Below, one piece after another: positions 27,243 through 35,099 of a DNA stretch of 37,012 bases (positions are counted from its first letter, which is position 1; each line of letters begins with the position of its first letter). The translations under genes were made by a program, and so were the position numbers. The DNA is from Ruminococcus sp. GTDB taxonomy: Bacteria > Bacillota > Clostridia > Oscillospirales > Ruminococcaceae. The notes beneath the pieces were generated by a model. The model did no database searches. It was not told where the DNA came from and saw only the letters and a program-made list of their open reading frames with translations. Where the stretch lies: the NCBI GenBank assembly GCA_017526445.1, contig JAFXRI010000050.1, positions 1 through 37,012 on the forward strand, given 5' to 3'.

Positions 27243-27281
27243 GCCGCAGTATATCCGACCTTTCATCAGATATACTGCGGC
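27243..27281 (-). terminator. Terminator of the decarboxylase-to-deaminase operon
   Basis: GCCGCAGTATATC (27243-27255) pairs perfectly over 13 bases with GATATACTGCGGC (27269-27281). On the minus strand it is followed by ATTTCTGTT, which runs directly into the GNAT promoter. Confidence 0.85.
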
Positions 27282-27314
27282 GTTTGCTTATGTATAAGTT
27301 CCGTACTGCTGCGG

Positions 27315-28598
27315 TCAGTCTCTTGCTTCGAGTTTGCGGCAGTGCTCATTGCACTTGGCGTAGATGCGTTTTGTATCCTCGCCGATAAAGAAGCTGCCGT
27401 TTTCGTAAAGCACCTTGCCCGCACACATTGTCAACTTCACGTTCTGTTTGGAGCCGCTGTAAACTATGTTCTTCGGGATATTGTGCAAAGGCTGCATATT
27501 TGGCTGTTTCAGGTCGATGACTGTAAGATCTGCCTGCTTGCCGACGGCTATGCAGTCACAGTTGTCAAGTCCCATAGCCTTTGCAGATACAGAGCAGGCT
27601 GCTTTCAGCACTTCGTCAGCGGGGAGGGATGCTGCATCGTCGTTCCTGTACTTCTGCAGAACAGACATAAGGTACATCTCCCTAAACATATCCAGCGCAT
27701 TGTTGGAGGCCGGTCCGTCTGTGCCGAGTCCGACCTGTACCCCCTTGGCGAGCATATCGGTGATAGGCGCTATACCGCTGGCCAGCTTTAAGTTGGAGGC
27801 AGGACAGCTGACTGCATATACACCGCGTCTGGCAAGTATGCCCATATCCTCGTTTGTCAGATGTACGCAGTGGAACTGTGTTCCGCCGTATTTGTAAAGC
27901 CCGAGAGTATCAAAAAGCTTGTTGGGCGTCATACCGTACCGCTCGATACACTCATTGACTTCTCTGGCAGTCTCACTGTTGTGGGTGCATACAGGCGCCT
28001 TGTATTTCTCGGCGAGGGCGCCTATCTCCTCTATAAGACCGTAGGTCGCGGTGTATTCAGCATGGAAGCCGAGTCTGAAACTGATGAGCGGGTCGATCCC
28101 GTTGTATTTGAGATAGCGCTGTTCCACCTCCGCTGCTCTGTCTCTCTCTCCGGATACAGCATCGCACATTACGCTGCGGAAGCCGCTCTCCAGATTTGCC
28201 TTGACATAGTCGTCAAGTTCAAAATACATATCGAAGCTTGCTGTAACGCCCGAGGTAAGGTATTCCAGTATAGCCAGTTTGGTGAACCAGTAAACATCTC
28301 TGCCTGTGAGCTTTGCCTCCATCGGGAATACCCTGTTGAACAGCCACTCCTGCAGGGGCAGATCATCCGCATAAGATCTCAGGAACGTCATCGCCGAGTG
28401 GGTGTGGGCATTCTTGAACGAGGGCATCAGCAGATCGCCGTCCAGATCTATCTCCCTATCAAATACGGTGTCTTTCAGCTGCTCGTCTGTCGGCGTTCCC
28501 ACAAATGAGATCTTGTCACCGTCGGTCCAGACTTCGCTGTCCTCAACAGTGCATCCCCCGTCCAGAGTAAGTACCTTTCCGTTCTTAAAGCGTATCAT
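27315..28598 (-). CDS. S-adenosylhomocysteine/5'-methylthioadenosine deaminase (amidohydrolase)
   Basis: The 427-residue protein belongs to the amidohydrolase superfamily, TRZ/ATZ branch, most like MTA/SAH deaminases. Metal-site residues visible are H65 and H67 in NAHTHSAM, further histidines in THNSET (H206) and HCVHL (H246), and D294 in GTDGPASNN. It would deaminate the adenine of SAH or MTA to the inosyl form, for recycling of methyl-cycle products. The usual HNP before SN is replaced by SCPASN at about 264-269. GAGGT precedes ATG 28598. It is the last gene of the run from 32279 and lies 40 bases after ricT. Confidence 0.85.
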   Translation of the reverse strand: MIRFKNGKVLTLDGGCTVEDSEVWTDGDKISFVGTPTDEQLKDTVFDREIDLDGDLLMPSFKNAHTHSAMTFLRSYADDLPLQEWLFNRVFPMEAKLTGRDVYWFTKLAILEYLTSGVTASFDMYFELDDYVKANLESGFRSVMCDAVSGERDRAAEVEQRYLKYNGIDPLISFRLGFHAEYTATYGLIEEIGALAEKYKAPVCTHNSETAREVNECIERYGMTPNKLFDTLGLYKYGGTQFHCVHLTNEDMGILARRGVYAVSCPASNLKLASGIAPITDMLAKGVQVGLGTDGPASNNALDMFREMYLMSVLQKYRNDDAASLPADEVLKAACSVSAKAMGLDNCDCIAVGKQADLTVIDLKQPNMQPLHNIPKNIVYSGSKQNVKLTMCAGKVLYENGSFFIGEDTKRIYAKCNEHCRKLEARD

Positions 28599-28638
28599 AT
28601 CGTTACCTCTTTCTGTATGTGATCAGTCCTGCACCCTG

Positions 28639-29502
28639 TCAGTTGTCCTCAAGGTCCTTGAGAGCCTTGATCTCGTTCTTGTTCATCCTGTCAACGCCCG
28701 CTTTTATGACCTCGACATCGTCCTTGCTGACGGTTATAACATTATCGGTCTTGTCGATCTTGACTCTCAGCTTTCCGGTAAGAAGGTTAGCATCCTCAAC
28801 TATGCCCCTGCCCTCAGCTGTCTTGACTATCGATCCCGCCTTGGGAGTGGTGCGGTAAAGCTGCTCGTAGCTGTCCTGTTCGTATTTAAGGCAGCACATC
28901 AGCCTTCCGCAGGTGCCGGAGATCTTTGTCGGGTTAAGGGACAGCGACTGTTCCTTAGCCATTTTTATTGATACCGGGTGGAACTCGCCCAGAAATCTCG
29001 AGCAGCAGAAGGGCTGACCGCATATCCCGAGTCCGCCCAGCATCTTGGCCTCATCCCTGACGCCTATCTGTCTGAGCTCTATCCTTGTGCGGAACACGGA
29101 AGCAAGATCCTTTACCAGCTCTCTGAAATCGACTCTGTTCTCGGCAGTGAAGTAGAACAGCAGCTTGCTGTTATCGAATGTACACTCCACCTCGATAAGA
29201 TTCATTTTCAGACCGTGCTCGGCGATCTTCCTGCTGCAGATCTCAAAGGCATCGGCTTCTTTTTTCTTGTTGCGCTCGATCTGAGTAAAGTCTGCCTTTG
29301 TGGCGACACGGATAACTTTTTTCAGGGGAGTCGAGAATCTTGTCTCGTCGATCTCTCTGTCAACGAGGGCGACCTCGCCGCATTCTACGCCTCTGGCCGT
29401 TTCGACGATAACGCTGTCTCCCATATTTATCTCCAGTCCTGCGGGATCGAAATAATAGACCTTCCCCACAGACTTGAACCTGACTCCGATTATTTTAAGC
29501 AT
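28639..29502 (-). CDS. ricT: RicT/PSP1 (YaaT) regulatory complex protein
   Basis: The 287-residue protein is RicT (YaaT). The PSP1 domain runs from about 45 to 200 and has the cysteine-rich GICGQPFCC and CGRLMCCLKYE, which in Bacillus subtilis take part in iron-sulfur cluster binding by the RicAFT complex. That complex helps RNase Y mature operon mRNAs and affects sporulation and competence. GGAGG lies 6 bases before ATG 29502. The gene sits 24 bases after holB, as in the Bacillus yaaT-holB order, but ricA and ricF are not in the window. Confidence 0.9.
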   Translation of the reverse strand: MLKIIGVRFKSVGKVYYFDPAGLEINMGDSVIVETARGVECGEVALVDREIDETRFSTPLKKVIRVATKADFTQIERNKKKEADAFEICSRKIAEHGLKMNLIEVECTFDNSKLLFYFTAENRVDFRELVKDLASVFRTRIELRQIGVRDEAKMLGGLGICGQPFCCSRFLGEFHPVSIKMAKEQSLSLNPTKISGTCGRLMCCLKYEQDSYEQLYRTTPKAGSIVKTAEGRGIVEDANLLTGKLRVKIDKTDNVITVSKDDVEVIKAGVDRMNKNEIKALKDLEDN

Positions 29503-29526
29503 ATTAAACCTCCATCCGGCGGATCC

Positions 29527-30525
29527 TCAGAAGTGCCCGCCGTATTTTCTTGTGACCATTACTATCCTTGCCGTCAGGCTGTTCACCGTCAGGCTGAGGT
29601 TGCAGTTGGCATCCACTCTGCCGGTGTGATCCCTTACAAGGGCGTATATCTCCTCTGCCCAGGCACTGCCGTAGCGTGACGCCAGAAGCTCCGCCCCGCG
29701 CTTGTAGCAGCATTTCTCCGGCTCGACGCCCAGCGCATACAGACAGGCGCCGTGCATTATCTCCGACAGGAACACCAACGCCTGACGGGCAGCTGCTTTC
29801 TTGCCGTCGCACATAAAAAAGGCTTTGAGCAGTGAATATTCATCATTTTCAAGCATTGCCTCTGCCGCAGCCTTTGCACATTCAAAAGCAAGGGGCAGAT
29901 CCTTGCCCTCGATAAACTCCACGCACCGCCCGATATTGCCGCCGCATACAGAAACGGCTCTGATTATATCGTCCTGACCGTAGCAGCCCTTCATAGTCAG
30001 CCATTGCTCGGCGTCATGCTGCGAACAGGGCTCGGTGGCGAGGGGGAACACTCTTGATACTATAGTCGGCAGGAATATCTCCCTGGTTACCGCCGTAAGT
30101 ATCAGCACACAGTGGGCAGGGGGTTCCTCCACCAGCTTCAGCAGAACGTTCTGCACAGCCGTCGCAGTGTTTACCGACCTGTCCATATCGGGGATCAGGT
30201 ATATCTTGTATCTCCCCTCATTTGGGAGTATCACCGCATCGGATACCAGAGCCCGTATGCTGTCAAGGGTGTAGTTGCCGTTTTCGTTCTGTTCGGCAGT
30301 GATGAAGTCGGGGTGCGTGCCTTTTTCCAGCATCATACAGCTCTTGCACTTTCCGCATGGCTTGCCGCTGTGATCCTCACAGAGCAGGGAAGCCGCAAGA
30401 TACCCGGCCAGAGCCTTGCGCCCTGAGCCCCGTTCTCCTGTGATGACTACCGAATGAGGCTCCCGCCCCCTGGCTGTCATCAGTGAGATGAGTTTTTTGT
30501 TCTCCTCGTTTGAATAAAGCTTCAT
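29527..30525 (-). CDS. holB: DNA polymerase III delta' subunit
   Basis: The 332-residue protein is the clamp-loader delta' subunit. It shows a P-loop-like GERGSGRKAL at about 29-38, where the last residues are not a canonical GKT/GKS, the zinc-binding set CGKCKSCMM near 57-64, LKLVEEPPAHC and an SRV in place of the usual SRC. Delta' loads the sliding clamp without itself being a strong ATPase, so the weak P-loop is expected. The stop codon of darA overlaps the ATG by one base (TGATG), so translation is coupled. Confidence 0.9.
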   Translation of the reverse strand: MKLYSNEENKKLISLMTARGREPHSVVITGERGSGRKALAGYLAASLLCEDHSGKPCGKCKSCMMLEKGTHPDFITAEQNENGNYTLDSIRALVSDAVILPNEGRYKIYLIPDMDRSVNTATAVQNVLLKLVEEPPAHCVLILTAVTREIFLPTIVSRVFPLATEPCSQHDAEQWLTMKGCYGQDDIIRAVSVCGGNIGRCVEFIEGKDLPLAFECAKAAAEAMLENDEYSLLKAFFMCDGKKAAARQALVFLSEIMHGACLYALGVEPEKCCYKRGAELLASRYGSAWAEEIYALVRDHTGRVDANCNLSLTVNSLTARIVMVTRKYGGHF

Positions 30526-30848
30526 CAGACCTGTTCAAACCTTTCGATGTCGGTAACGAATATAGTCGCACCGCCGATGGTGACCTCCACCGCCTGTCCG
30601 AGGTTCATCCCGCCTTCGGAAACGGTGCTGGCTGATACCAGCTGCTTTCTCTTGCGGGAGTGCTCCTTGCAGCAGTCTATGACCAGATCTACCTGCTCGT
30701 TAGTGCAGCATATCATAAAAGTGGTATTGCCGCGGGAGAGAAAACCGCCTGTGGAAGCCAGTTTTGTCGCCCTGATGCCTCTCTTCTGCAGAGCCTTGGT
30801 CACGGCGTATGTATCGTCATCATTTACTATTGCATATACAAGTTTCAT
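30525..30848 (-). CDS. darA: Cyclic-di-AMP receptor DarA (PstA/YaaQ family)
   Basis: The 107-residue protein is a PII-like trimeric c-di-AMP-binding protein. The sequence MKLVYAIVNDDD, GIRATKLASTGGFLSRGNTTFMI and the C-terminal VTIGGATIFVTDIERFEQV are diagnostic. It is cytoplasmic and binds c-di-AMP; downstream targets are not well established. GGAGG lies 7 bases before ATG 30848. It is located 42 bases after the yaaO-like gene and coupled to holB, the order of Bacillus yaaQ and holB with yaaR missing. Confidence 0.93.
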   Translation of the reverse strand: MKLVYAIVNDDDTYAVTKALQKRGIRATKLASTGGFLSRGNTTFMICCTNEQVDLVIDCCKEHSRKRKQLVSASTVSEGGMNLGQAVEVTIGGATIFVTDIERFEQV

Positions 30849-30890
30849 TCTGATACCTCCGAATGTGTTTGGTTAAATGAATTTATATAC

Positions 30891-32279
30891 TTATTTTACC
30901 ACATCTGCTTCAAAAATGCTATAGCTTTTGAGAATTTTTATTATCTTTTCGTCAAAGACCTCTCCCCCGGCGATCACAGGCACCGACGGCTGACAGCTGA
31001 GCGCGGTCCGGGAGCAGATACGCCCGGCAGCTTTGTCCACGGGGATGCGCTCGCTGCCGGAGAAATAAGCCTCTCTGAGACCCATAGCCCTCTCCGGCCT
31101 TATCAGCCGGGGCAGCTCGTCCTTTACGGCATATCTTCTGGGTATATCCTCAAATGCCTTGATAACTTTATCAAGGTCGCCGTCTTTGTTGTAAGGCGAT
31201 GGCATCAGCACCGTGTAGGCGCTGTCGGAATATTCAGGCTCAATGCCCCTCTTTCTCAGCTCATCGGCCAGATCATTCCCGGTATAGCCGGCGCTCATTG
31301 GAGCGACCGTTATCTTCATCGGTTCGTCTCCTACTGTTGTAAAGCCTGCAAGGCTTATACGTTCCCTGCTCGACGATACCTCTTTGCAGAATGACCTTAT
31401 CCTTTCCGCAAGGCCGTTTGAAAGTTCAGATATGCTTCGCTCTGTGCTTTGAATTATCACATAGCTTGGGCTTGTGGAAGCGAACAGGGACATCTCGGCC
31501 TTTGCACAGTCCGCAAGTCCGGCAGGTGCCGACCTGGAAATGTGCAGAAGGCTTGCTCCTGTGAGAGCGGGCAGAGTCTTGTGAGCCGAGTCGCAGCAAA
31601 TGTCAGCGCCGCAGTCCAGAGGGTGCAGTCCCTCGCCGGCGAATTTAAGATAGGCTCCGTGGGCGTTGTCCACCAGCAGCAGAGCCCCGTGTCTGTGACA
31701 TACCTCAGCTATCCTGCTCACATCCGCCATATTGCCCAGATAATCAGGTGATGTGATATATACTGCCTTGACAGAGCTGTTTTTAAGCACCGCTTCAACG
31801 TCCGAGGGGGTTATATGCGAAGCACAGATCGAATCGGAGTGCGTCTCCGGCCAGATCCACACCGGATCGATGCCAAGAAGGATACAGCCGTTTATGAATG
31901 CCCGGTGGCAGTTCCGTCCGGCGGCGATCTTAGCATCCGGTCCGAGACAGGCTCTCACACAGGCCAGCATACCTTTTATTGACAGCGATGAGCCTTCGGT
32001 GGAGAACAGAGTCCTACCCGCGCCGTAGATCTCAGCGGCCAGGTCCTCGCTCTGCCTGATGATGCCCTCGGCTTCAAAGAGGTAGTCAGCGCCTTTTATC
32101 TCGGTAATGTCCAGTACCTCCGGCCCCAGAAGGGGAGAACCCTTGTGTCCAGGCATATGCATCCTGACGGTCCCGCCGGCGGTATAAGCTATTATAAAAT
32201 CATATATCGGCCGCCCGCTCACGCCTTCGCCCCCAGTCGTAGCATAAACATTGTACTTCTGATCTGTGCCGTAAAGCAC
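30891..32279 (-). CDS. yaaO: Orn/Lys/Arg-type PLP-dependent decarboxylase (YaaO-like)
   Basis: The protein (about 462 residues) is a fold-type I PLP enzyme of the Orn/Lys/Arg decarboxylase family. It opens with PIYDFIIAYTAGGTVRMHMPGHKG and has FSTEGSSLSIKG, the LLLVDNAHGAYL segment and the likely PLP lysine in CDSAHKTLPALTG. The C-terminal domain is short, as in YaaO and related Firmicutes enzymes. It probably decarboxylates lysine or arginine. The start is uncertain: GTG 32279 gives an 18-base leader with no clear ribosome binding site, while GTG 32222, closer to PIYDF, is the alternative. The gene heads the darA-holB-ricT run, and its promoter is at 32305-32333. In Bacillus tmk follows, but here darA does. 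Confidence 0.88.
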   Translation of the reverse strand: MLYGTDQKYNVYATTGGEGVSGRPIYDFIIAYTAGGTVRMHMPGHKGSPLLGPEVLDITEIKGADYLFEAEGIIRQSEDLAAEIYGAGRTLFSTEGSSLSIKGMLACVRACLGPDAKIAAGRNCHRAFINGCILLGIDPVWIWPETHSDSICASHITPSDVEAVLKNSSVKAVYITSPDYLGNMADVSRIAEVCHRHGALLLVDNAHGAYLKFAGEGLHPLDCGADICCDSAHKTLPALTGASLLHISRSAPAGLADCAKAEMSLFASTSPSYVIIQSTERSISELSNGLAERIRSFCKEVSSSRERISLAGFTTVGDEPMKITVAPMSAGYTGNDLADELRKRGIEPEYSDSAYTVLMPSPYNKDGDLDKVIKAFEDIPRRYAVKDELPRLIRPERAMGLREAYFSGSERIPVDKAAGRICSRTALSCQPSVPVIAGGEVFDEKIIKILKSYSIFEADVVK

Positions 32280-32304
32280 TCATTTTCAGAATACACCATA
32301 ATAA

Positions 32305-32333
32305 AGTATATCATAAGGGGGTGGGGATGTCAA
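32305..32333 (-). promoter_or_regulatory. Promoter of the yaaO-darA-holB-ricT-deaminase run
   Basis: On the minus strand TTGACA (32333-32328) and TATACT (32310-32305) are 17 bases apart. No other convincing promoter is seen before darA. Confidence 0.8.
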
Positions 32334-32387
32334 GCGCATCGGCTGCTGACAGCATCCCGCCCGTCAGGGCAGCAGAGAAAGTAGATA

Positions 32388-32412
32388 CGCCCCGCTGTTT
32401 TGCAGCGGGGCG
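32388..32412. terminator. Terminator after the WYL regulator gene
   Basis: CGCCCCGCTG (32388-32397) pairs perfectly with CAGCGGGGCG (32403-32412) around a 5-base loop. The T tract is weak on both strands; it should end the minus-strand DUF896-WYL transcript. Confidence 0.7.
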
Positions 32413-32461
32413 GTAGTGTCTTTAGATATTCATAAAATCAGCGGATCATATGTCCTGCGGT

Positions 32462-33454
32462 TCAGTACTGATCCAGCAGCTCGTTTATCAGTGCCCTGGC
32501 ATTCTTGCAGACGTCGAAAGGCTCCAGGATCTTTGCTTTCTGACCGAACTGGAACAGCCAGCCCCAGAAAGTGGGTGCGAGCTGTATCTCGCATCGGATA
32601 ACAAAGGTGTCGTCCGAGTTCTTCATACACTCCACGTTCTCGCCGAACCGATCTATGACCGTGTCCATAAGGCTGTTGTCGAACTGTATCTTCAGCTCTT
32701 TTTTCTCGCCGCCGTACATAGAGTACAGGGACTTGTAGCTTTCCAGCTCCTTCTTCTCGTCGTCGCTGAAAGCCGCGATCTTCGAGTCGGTTATGTTAAC
32801 ATCAGTCATCCTGTCAACACGGTAGCGGCAGACCTTTCCGTGATTGTGGCACAGGCAGGTCAGATAGTAGTTGTCGTTCTCCCATACCAGCTCGTTGGGG
32901 GACACCAGATAAGGCTCTCCTCCGTGCTTGAGCTGACGCTTCTTGAGAGTATTGTATGTGTAATACCTGAACGTGATCTTTTTCTTTTTGAGTATCGCGT
33001 TCTGTATCGTGTTTATGCTGTAATAAATGGTCTCGTTCACCGACTTGTTGCGCGAACGCTGAGCCACGTGTATCTGGCGCCCCAGCTGAGCTGCCGTGAA
33101 CTTGTTGGTTATGCGCTGGAGCTTGGATATAAGCTCATTGGATTTGCGCGAGGTCAGGAACCTGCACGATGCCACGGCGCTTGCCAGTATAAAAAGCTCC
33201 TCAGCAGAGAAGTCCTCATCATTGGAGTAGAAGTAAGCATTTGAATGCCCCTTCTTCACCGTTTCGATAGCCACGCCGCTGTCGTTGAGCGTTGCGATAT
33301 CGTCGTAGATAGTCTTTCTCTCGGCCTTGATGCCTTCCTTTTCGAGAATCTCGATGAGCTCATTGCCTGTGATGACATTGTTCTCATCCGTCTGAGTCTT
33401 GAAGATCTGCTCCATACGCAGAAGCTTCTGCTTTTGCTTAGACGCACCTGCCAT
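32462..33454 (-). CDS. WYL domain transcriptional regulator
   Basis: The 330-residue protein has an N-terminal winged helix (about 10-65, ITGNELIEILEKEGIKAERKTIYDDIATLND) and a WYL domain. The central WYL-type segment is PYLVSPNELVWENDNYYLTCLCHNHGKVCRYRVDRM (about 180-215), in which the diagnostic W-Y-L is spread as VWENDNYYL. A C-terminal WCX-like extension follows. WYL proteins sense ligands such as nucleic acid or c-di-GMP and often regulate DNA-damage or phage-defence genes. The ATG overlaps the DUF896 stop (TAATG), so it is the second gene of a two-gene transcript. Confidence 0.88.
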   Translation of the reverse strand: MAGASKQKQKLLRMEQIFKTQTDENNVITGNELIEILEKEGIKAERKTIYDDIATLNDSGVAIETVKKGHSNAYFYSNDEDFSAEELFILASAVASCRFLTSRKSNELISKLQRITNKFTAAQLGRQIHVAQRSRNKSVNETIYYSINTIQNAILKKKKITFRYYTYNTLKKRQLKHGGEPYLVSPNELVWENDNYYLTCLCHNHGKVCRYRVDRMTDVNITDSKIAAFSDDEKKELESYKSLYSMYGGEKKELKIQFDNSLMDTVIDRFGENVECMKNSDDTFVIRCEIQLAPTFWGWLFQFGQKAKILEPFDVCKNARALINELLDQY

Positions 33455-33675
33455 TAGTTTTCCTCCCCGCCACGTTTCATATCCGACACTTTTATCTTTG
33501 TACCGTCGGGTTCGATGATCGTCATGCTTTCAAGCTGTGCCGTAAGATCTCCCGTTACCGCACGTCTGTACTCATTCCTGAGAACAGTCCTCTCGGCCTG
33601 TTCGGCATCGGTAAGGTCTCTTGTTCTGGCGATCCTTGTCAGCTCGGACAATCTATCGAGCTTTTTCTTCTCCAT
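33454..33675 (-). CDS. DUF896 (YnzC-like) small protein
   Basis: The 73-residue protein matches DUF896: LDRLSELTRIARTRDLTDAEQAERTVLRNEYRRAVTGDL, the two-helix hairpin of YnzC, then a tail SMTIIEPDGTKIKVSD. In Bacillus subtilis ynzC lies in the SOS-induced yneA operon; the function is unknown. GGAGGAG lies 9 bases before ATG 33675. Promoter at 33846-33874 leaves a 165-base leader. The stop overlaps the WYL start. Confidence 0.9.
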   Translation of the reverse strand: MEKKKLDRLSELTRIARTRDLTDAEQAERTVLRNEYRRAVTGDLTAQLESMTIIEPDGTKIKVSDMKRGGEEN

Positions 33676-33845
33676 AAATTTTTACTCCTCCGAATCCTAT
33701 CGGAATACCGCAGAGAGTTTACACGTCCCTCTGCTGCCGGCGGCGGCTTACACAATACCGCTTTTACACCGCGGAAAGTCCCTGCGGCTTCGTTTTCTTT
33801 ATATTTGAAGTCCACAAAAACGCCCACAATGTGTCGGTAAGTCAT

Positions 33846-33874
33846 ATTATATCACGTTTTTCCGCACATTTCAA
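33846..33874 (-). promoter_or_regulatory. Promoter of the DUF896-WYL operon
   Basis: On the minus strand TTGAAA (33874-33869) and TATAAT (33851-33846) are 17 bases apart. The leader before DUF896 is about 165 bases long and I see no clear riboswitch in it. Confidence 0.8.
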
Positions 33875-33946
33875 CAAGTAAATTGCACAAACTGTCCATT
33901 AAAAATCCCACATTTTATACAAAAAACATTAATTTCGCCCCTACTC

Positions 33947-33975
33947 TTGACAACTTTCAGTTTATGTGGTATTAT
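33947..33975 (+). promoter_or_regulatory. Promoter of the coiled-coil/HTH gene pair
   Basis: TTGACA (33947-33952) and TATTAT (33970-33975) are 17 bases apart. Transcription should begin near 33981 just before the SOS box. Confidence 0.82.
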
Positions 33976-33989
33976 AGAATCAGAGAGAA

Positions 33990-34003
33990 CGAACAAACGT
34001 TCG
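33990..34003. promoter_or_regulatory. LexA/SOS box (Gram-positive type)
   Basis: CGAACAAACGTTCG is a perfect palindrome around AAAC and fits the Firmicutes LexA (DinR) site of form GAAC-N4-GTTC. It starts about 9 bases after the predicted transcription start, where bound LexA would block the promoter at 33947. No other GAAC-N4-GTTC site was noticed in the intergenic regions. Confidence 0.75.
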
Positions 34004-34137
34004 ATAGGCTGGCTTTCCCTTCCCCGTGGGGCAAGAAACGGCTGCGGCGTGAAAGGTTCGGACAGAAGCGCCTGCATCGGGTGAGATTGCGAATACTCAG
34101 CTCCCGCAGGTGTCAGACAAAGACGGAGGATCATAAA

Positions 34138-34386
34138 ATGACAGAACTTATCAAAGAATACGAGCGGCAGATCGAGGCAGTACGCCGCCGCTCTGCCGAG
34201 CTGAAAAGACGTATGCTGCTGACAACGGATATTGACGAGATAAACAGTCTCCGCAGCCGTACTGAGCTTCTGGAAGAGGAGATGTATGAGCTTATGTACA
34301 GTGCGGCTCTTATGCGCAGGAACGTTGCCCCCAAACCCATAACCCCCAGCTTTGCTGCACGCATGGCAGGTGATGCGGCGTGCTGA
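34138..34386 (+). CDS. Small coiled-coil protein of unknown function
   Basis: The 82-residue protein is mostly alpha-helical with a coiled coil (about 1-55: EYERQIEAVRRRSAELKRRMLL, then SLRSRTELLEEEMYELMYSAALM) and a short tail (NVAPKPITPSFAARMAG). I do not recognise the family. GGAGG lies 8 bases before ATG 34138, and the frame open upstream crosses the promoter, so this start is firm. Its last codons overlap the next gene (GTG at 34380) by 7 bases. It sits about 135 bases behind an SOS box. Confidence 0.75.
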   Translation: MTELIKEYERQIEAVRRRSAELKRRMLLTTDIDEINSLRSRTELLEEEMYELMYSAALMRRNVAPKPITPSFAARMAGDAAC

Positions 34387-34697
34387 GAGTTACATACAGT
34401 GATCAGGTCTGTAAATCCAGCGCTCAGGAGCTGCAGGGAGAGAGCATCCTTGAACAGAGATTCCCGGAGCTTCTGAGGGATATGGTCACCGACTGTCTCA
34501 CGGCAACGCAAAGGCATTATCTTCTGATGTACTACCGTGACGGTAAGACCGTTGCCGAAATAGCAAATGTGTGCGGAGTAAACAAATCCACAGTCTCAAG
34601 AACTGTGAACCGTGCGAAACAGAAGCTTATGAAAGCTTTTGAAGCTGAGCTCGGCAGCCGGGTGCTGAGCGGTCAATGCCGCCTGCAGCAGCTTTAG
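34380..34697 (+). CDS. Sigma-70 region 4-like helix-turn-helix protein
   Basis: The 105-residue protein has a sigma region 4/LuxR-type HTH (about 40-90): TATQRHYLLMYYRDGKTVAEIANVCGVNKSTVSRTVNRAKQKLMKAF. There is no sigma region 2, so it cannot be a complete sigma factor; it may be a small DNA-binding regulator of an adapter type. The start GTG 34380 overlaps the stop of the coiled-coil gene, with GGCAGGTGAT upstream. A terminator at 34727-34777 ends the transcript. Target genes are unknown. Confidence 0.8.
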   Translation: MLRVTYSDQVCKSSAQELQGESILEQRFPELLRDMVTDCLTATQRHYLLMYYRDGKTVAEIANVCGVNKSTVSRTVNRAKQKLMKAFEAELGSRVLSGQCRLQQL

Positions 34698-34726
34698 GTT
34701 TTGGCAGACCGCATAAAGATAAAACG

Positions 34727-34777
34727 TGCCGCCCTTTCATCTCCCTGTGAGAGATCCCGGGCGGCATAAGTTTTTTT
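34727..34777 (+). terminator. Terminator after the sigma-4-like gene
   Basis: TGCCGCCC (34727-34734) pairs with GGGCGGCA (34759-34766), with an inner ATCTC/GAGAT pairing, then a run of seven T. The next 240 bases (34778-35016) hold no gene I can support. Confidence 0.85.
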
Positions 34778-35016
34778 ACCGGACACTTCCTGTTTTTTTT
34801 CGGCGAGGAGCTTTCCTCCCGCTGCTGCGAGAGCCTGTTCATATGCGCATCAGAACGGTTCCCCTGAACTCATTTTCCCTCTCCCCGAACATAAATCCGT
34901 TCAGATCACTGCCGTTTGTGTTCGCTTAATTGCGCAATAGAGAATATCCTGTCAAGTCCTGGGCTGTCCGATCATCCAAAAATAAATGTAGCTAATGGAA
35001 AAATAGGTCAAAAATA

Positions 35017-35045
35017 TTGACATACATAAAAAAATATACTATAAT
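35017..35045 (+). promoter_or_regulatory. Consensus promoter of the membrane protein-PspA operon
   Basis: TTGACA (35017-35022) and TATAAT (35040-35045) are separated by a 17-base, A-rich spacer. Confidence 0.87.
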
Positions 35046-35099
35046 TAGGATGTGGCAGAAAACCGGACTGCCTTATAACAGGAAAGGGGAGTATGGGAT

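Noticed and set aside
34838..34926. Minus-strand run of about 28 readable codons (ends EFRGTVLMRI and stop)
   Set aside because: It reads like the end of a protein but is too short to identify and has a stop just upstream. I do not call it a pseudogene.
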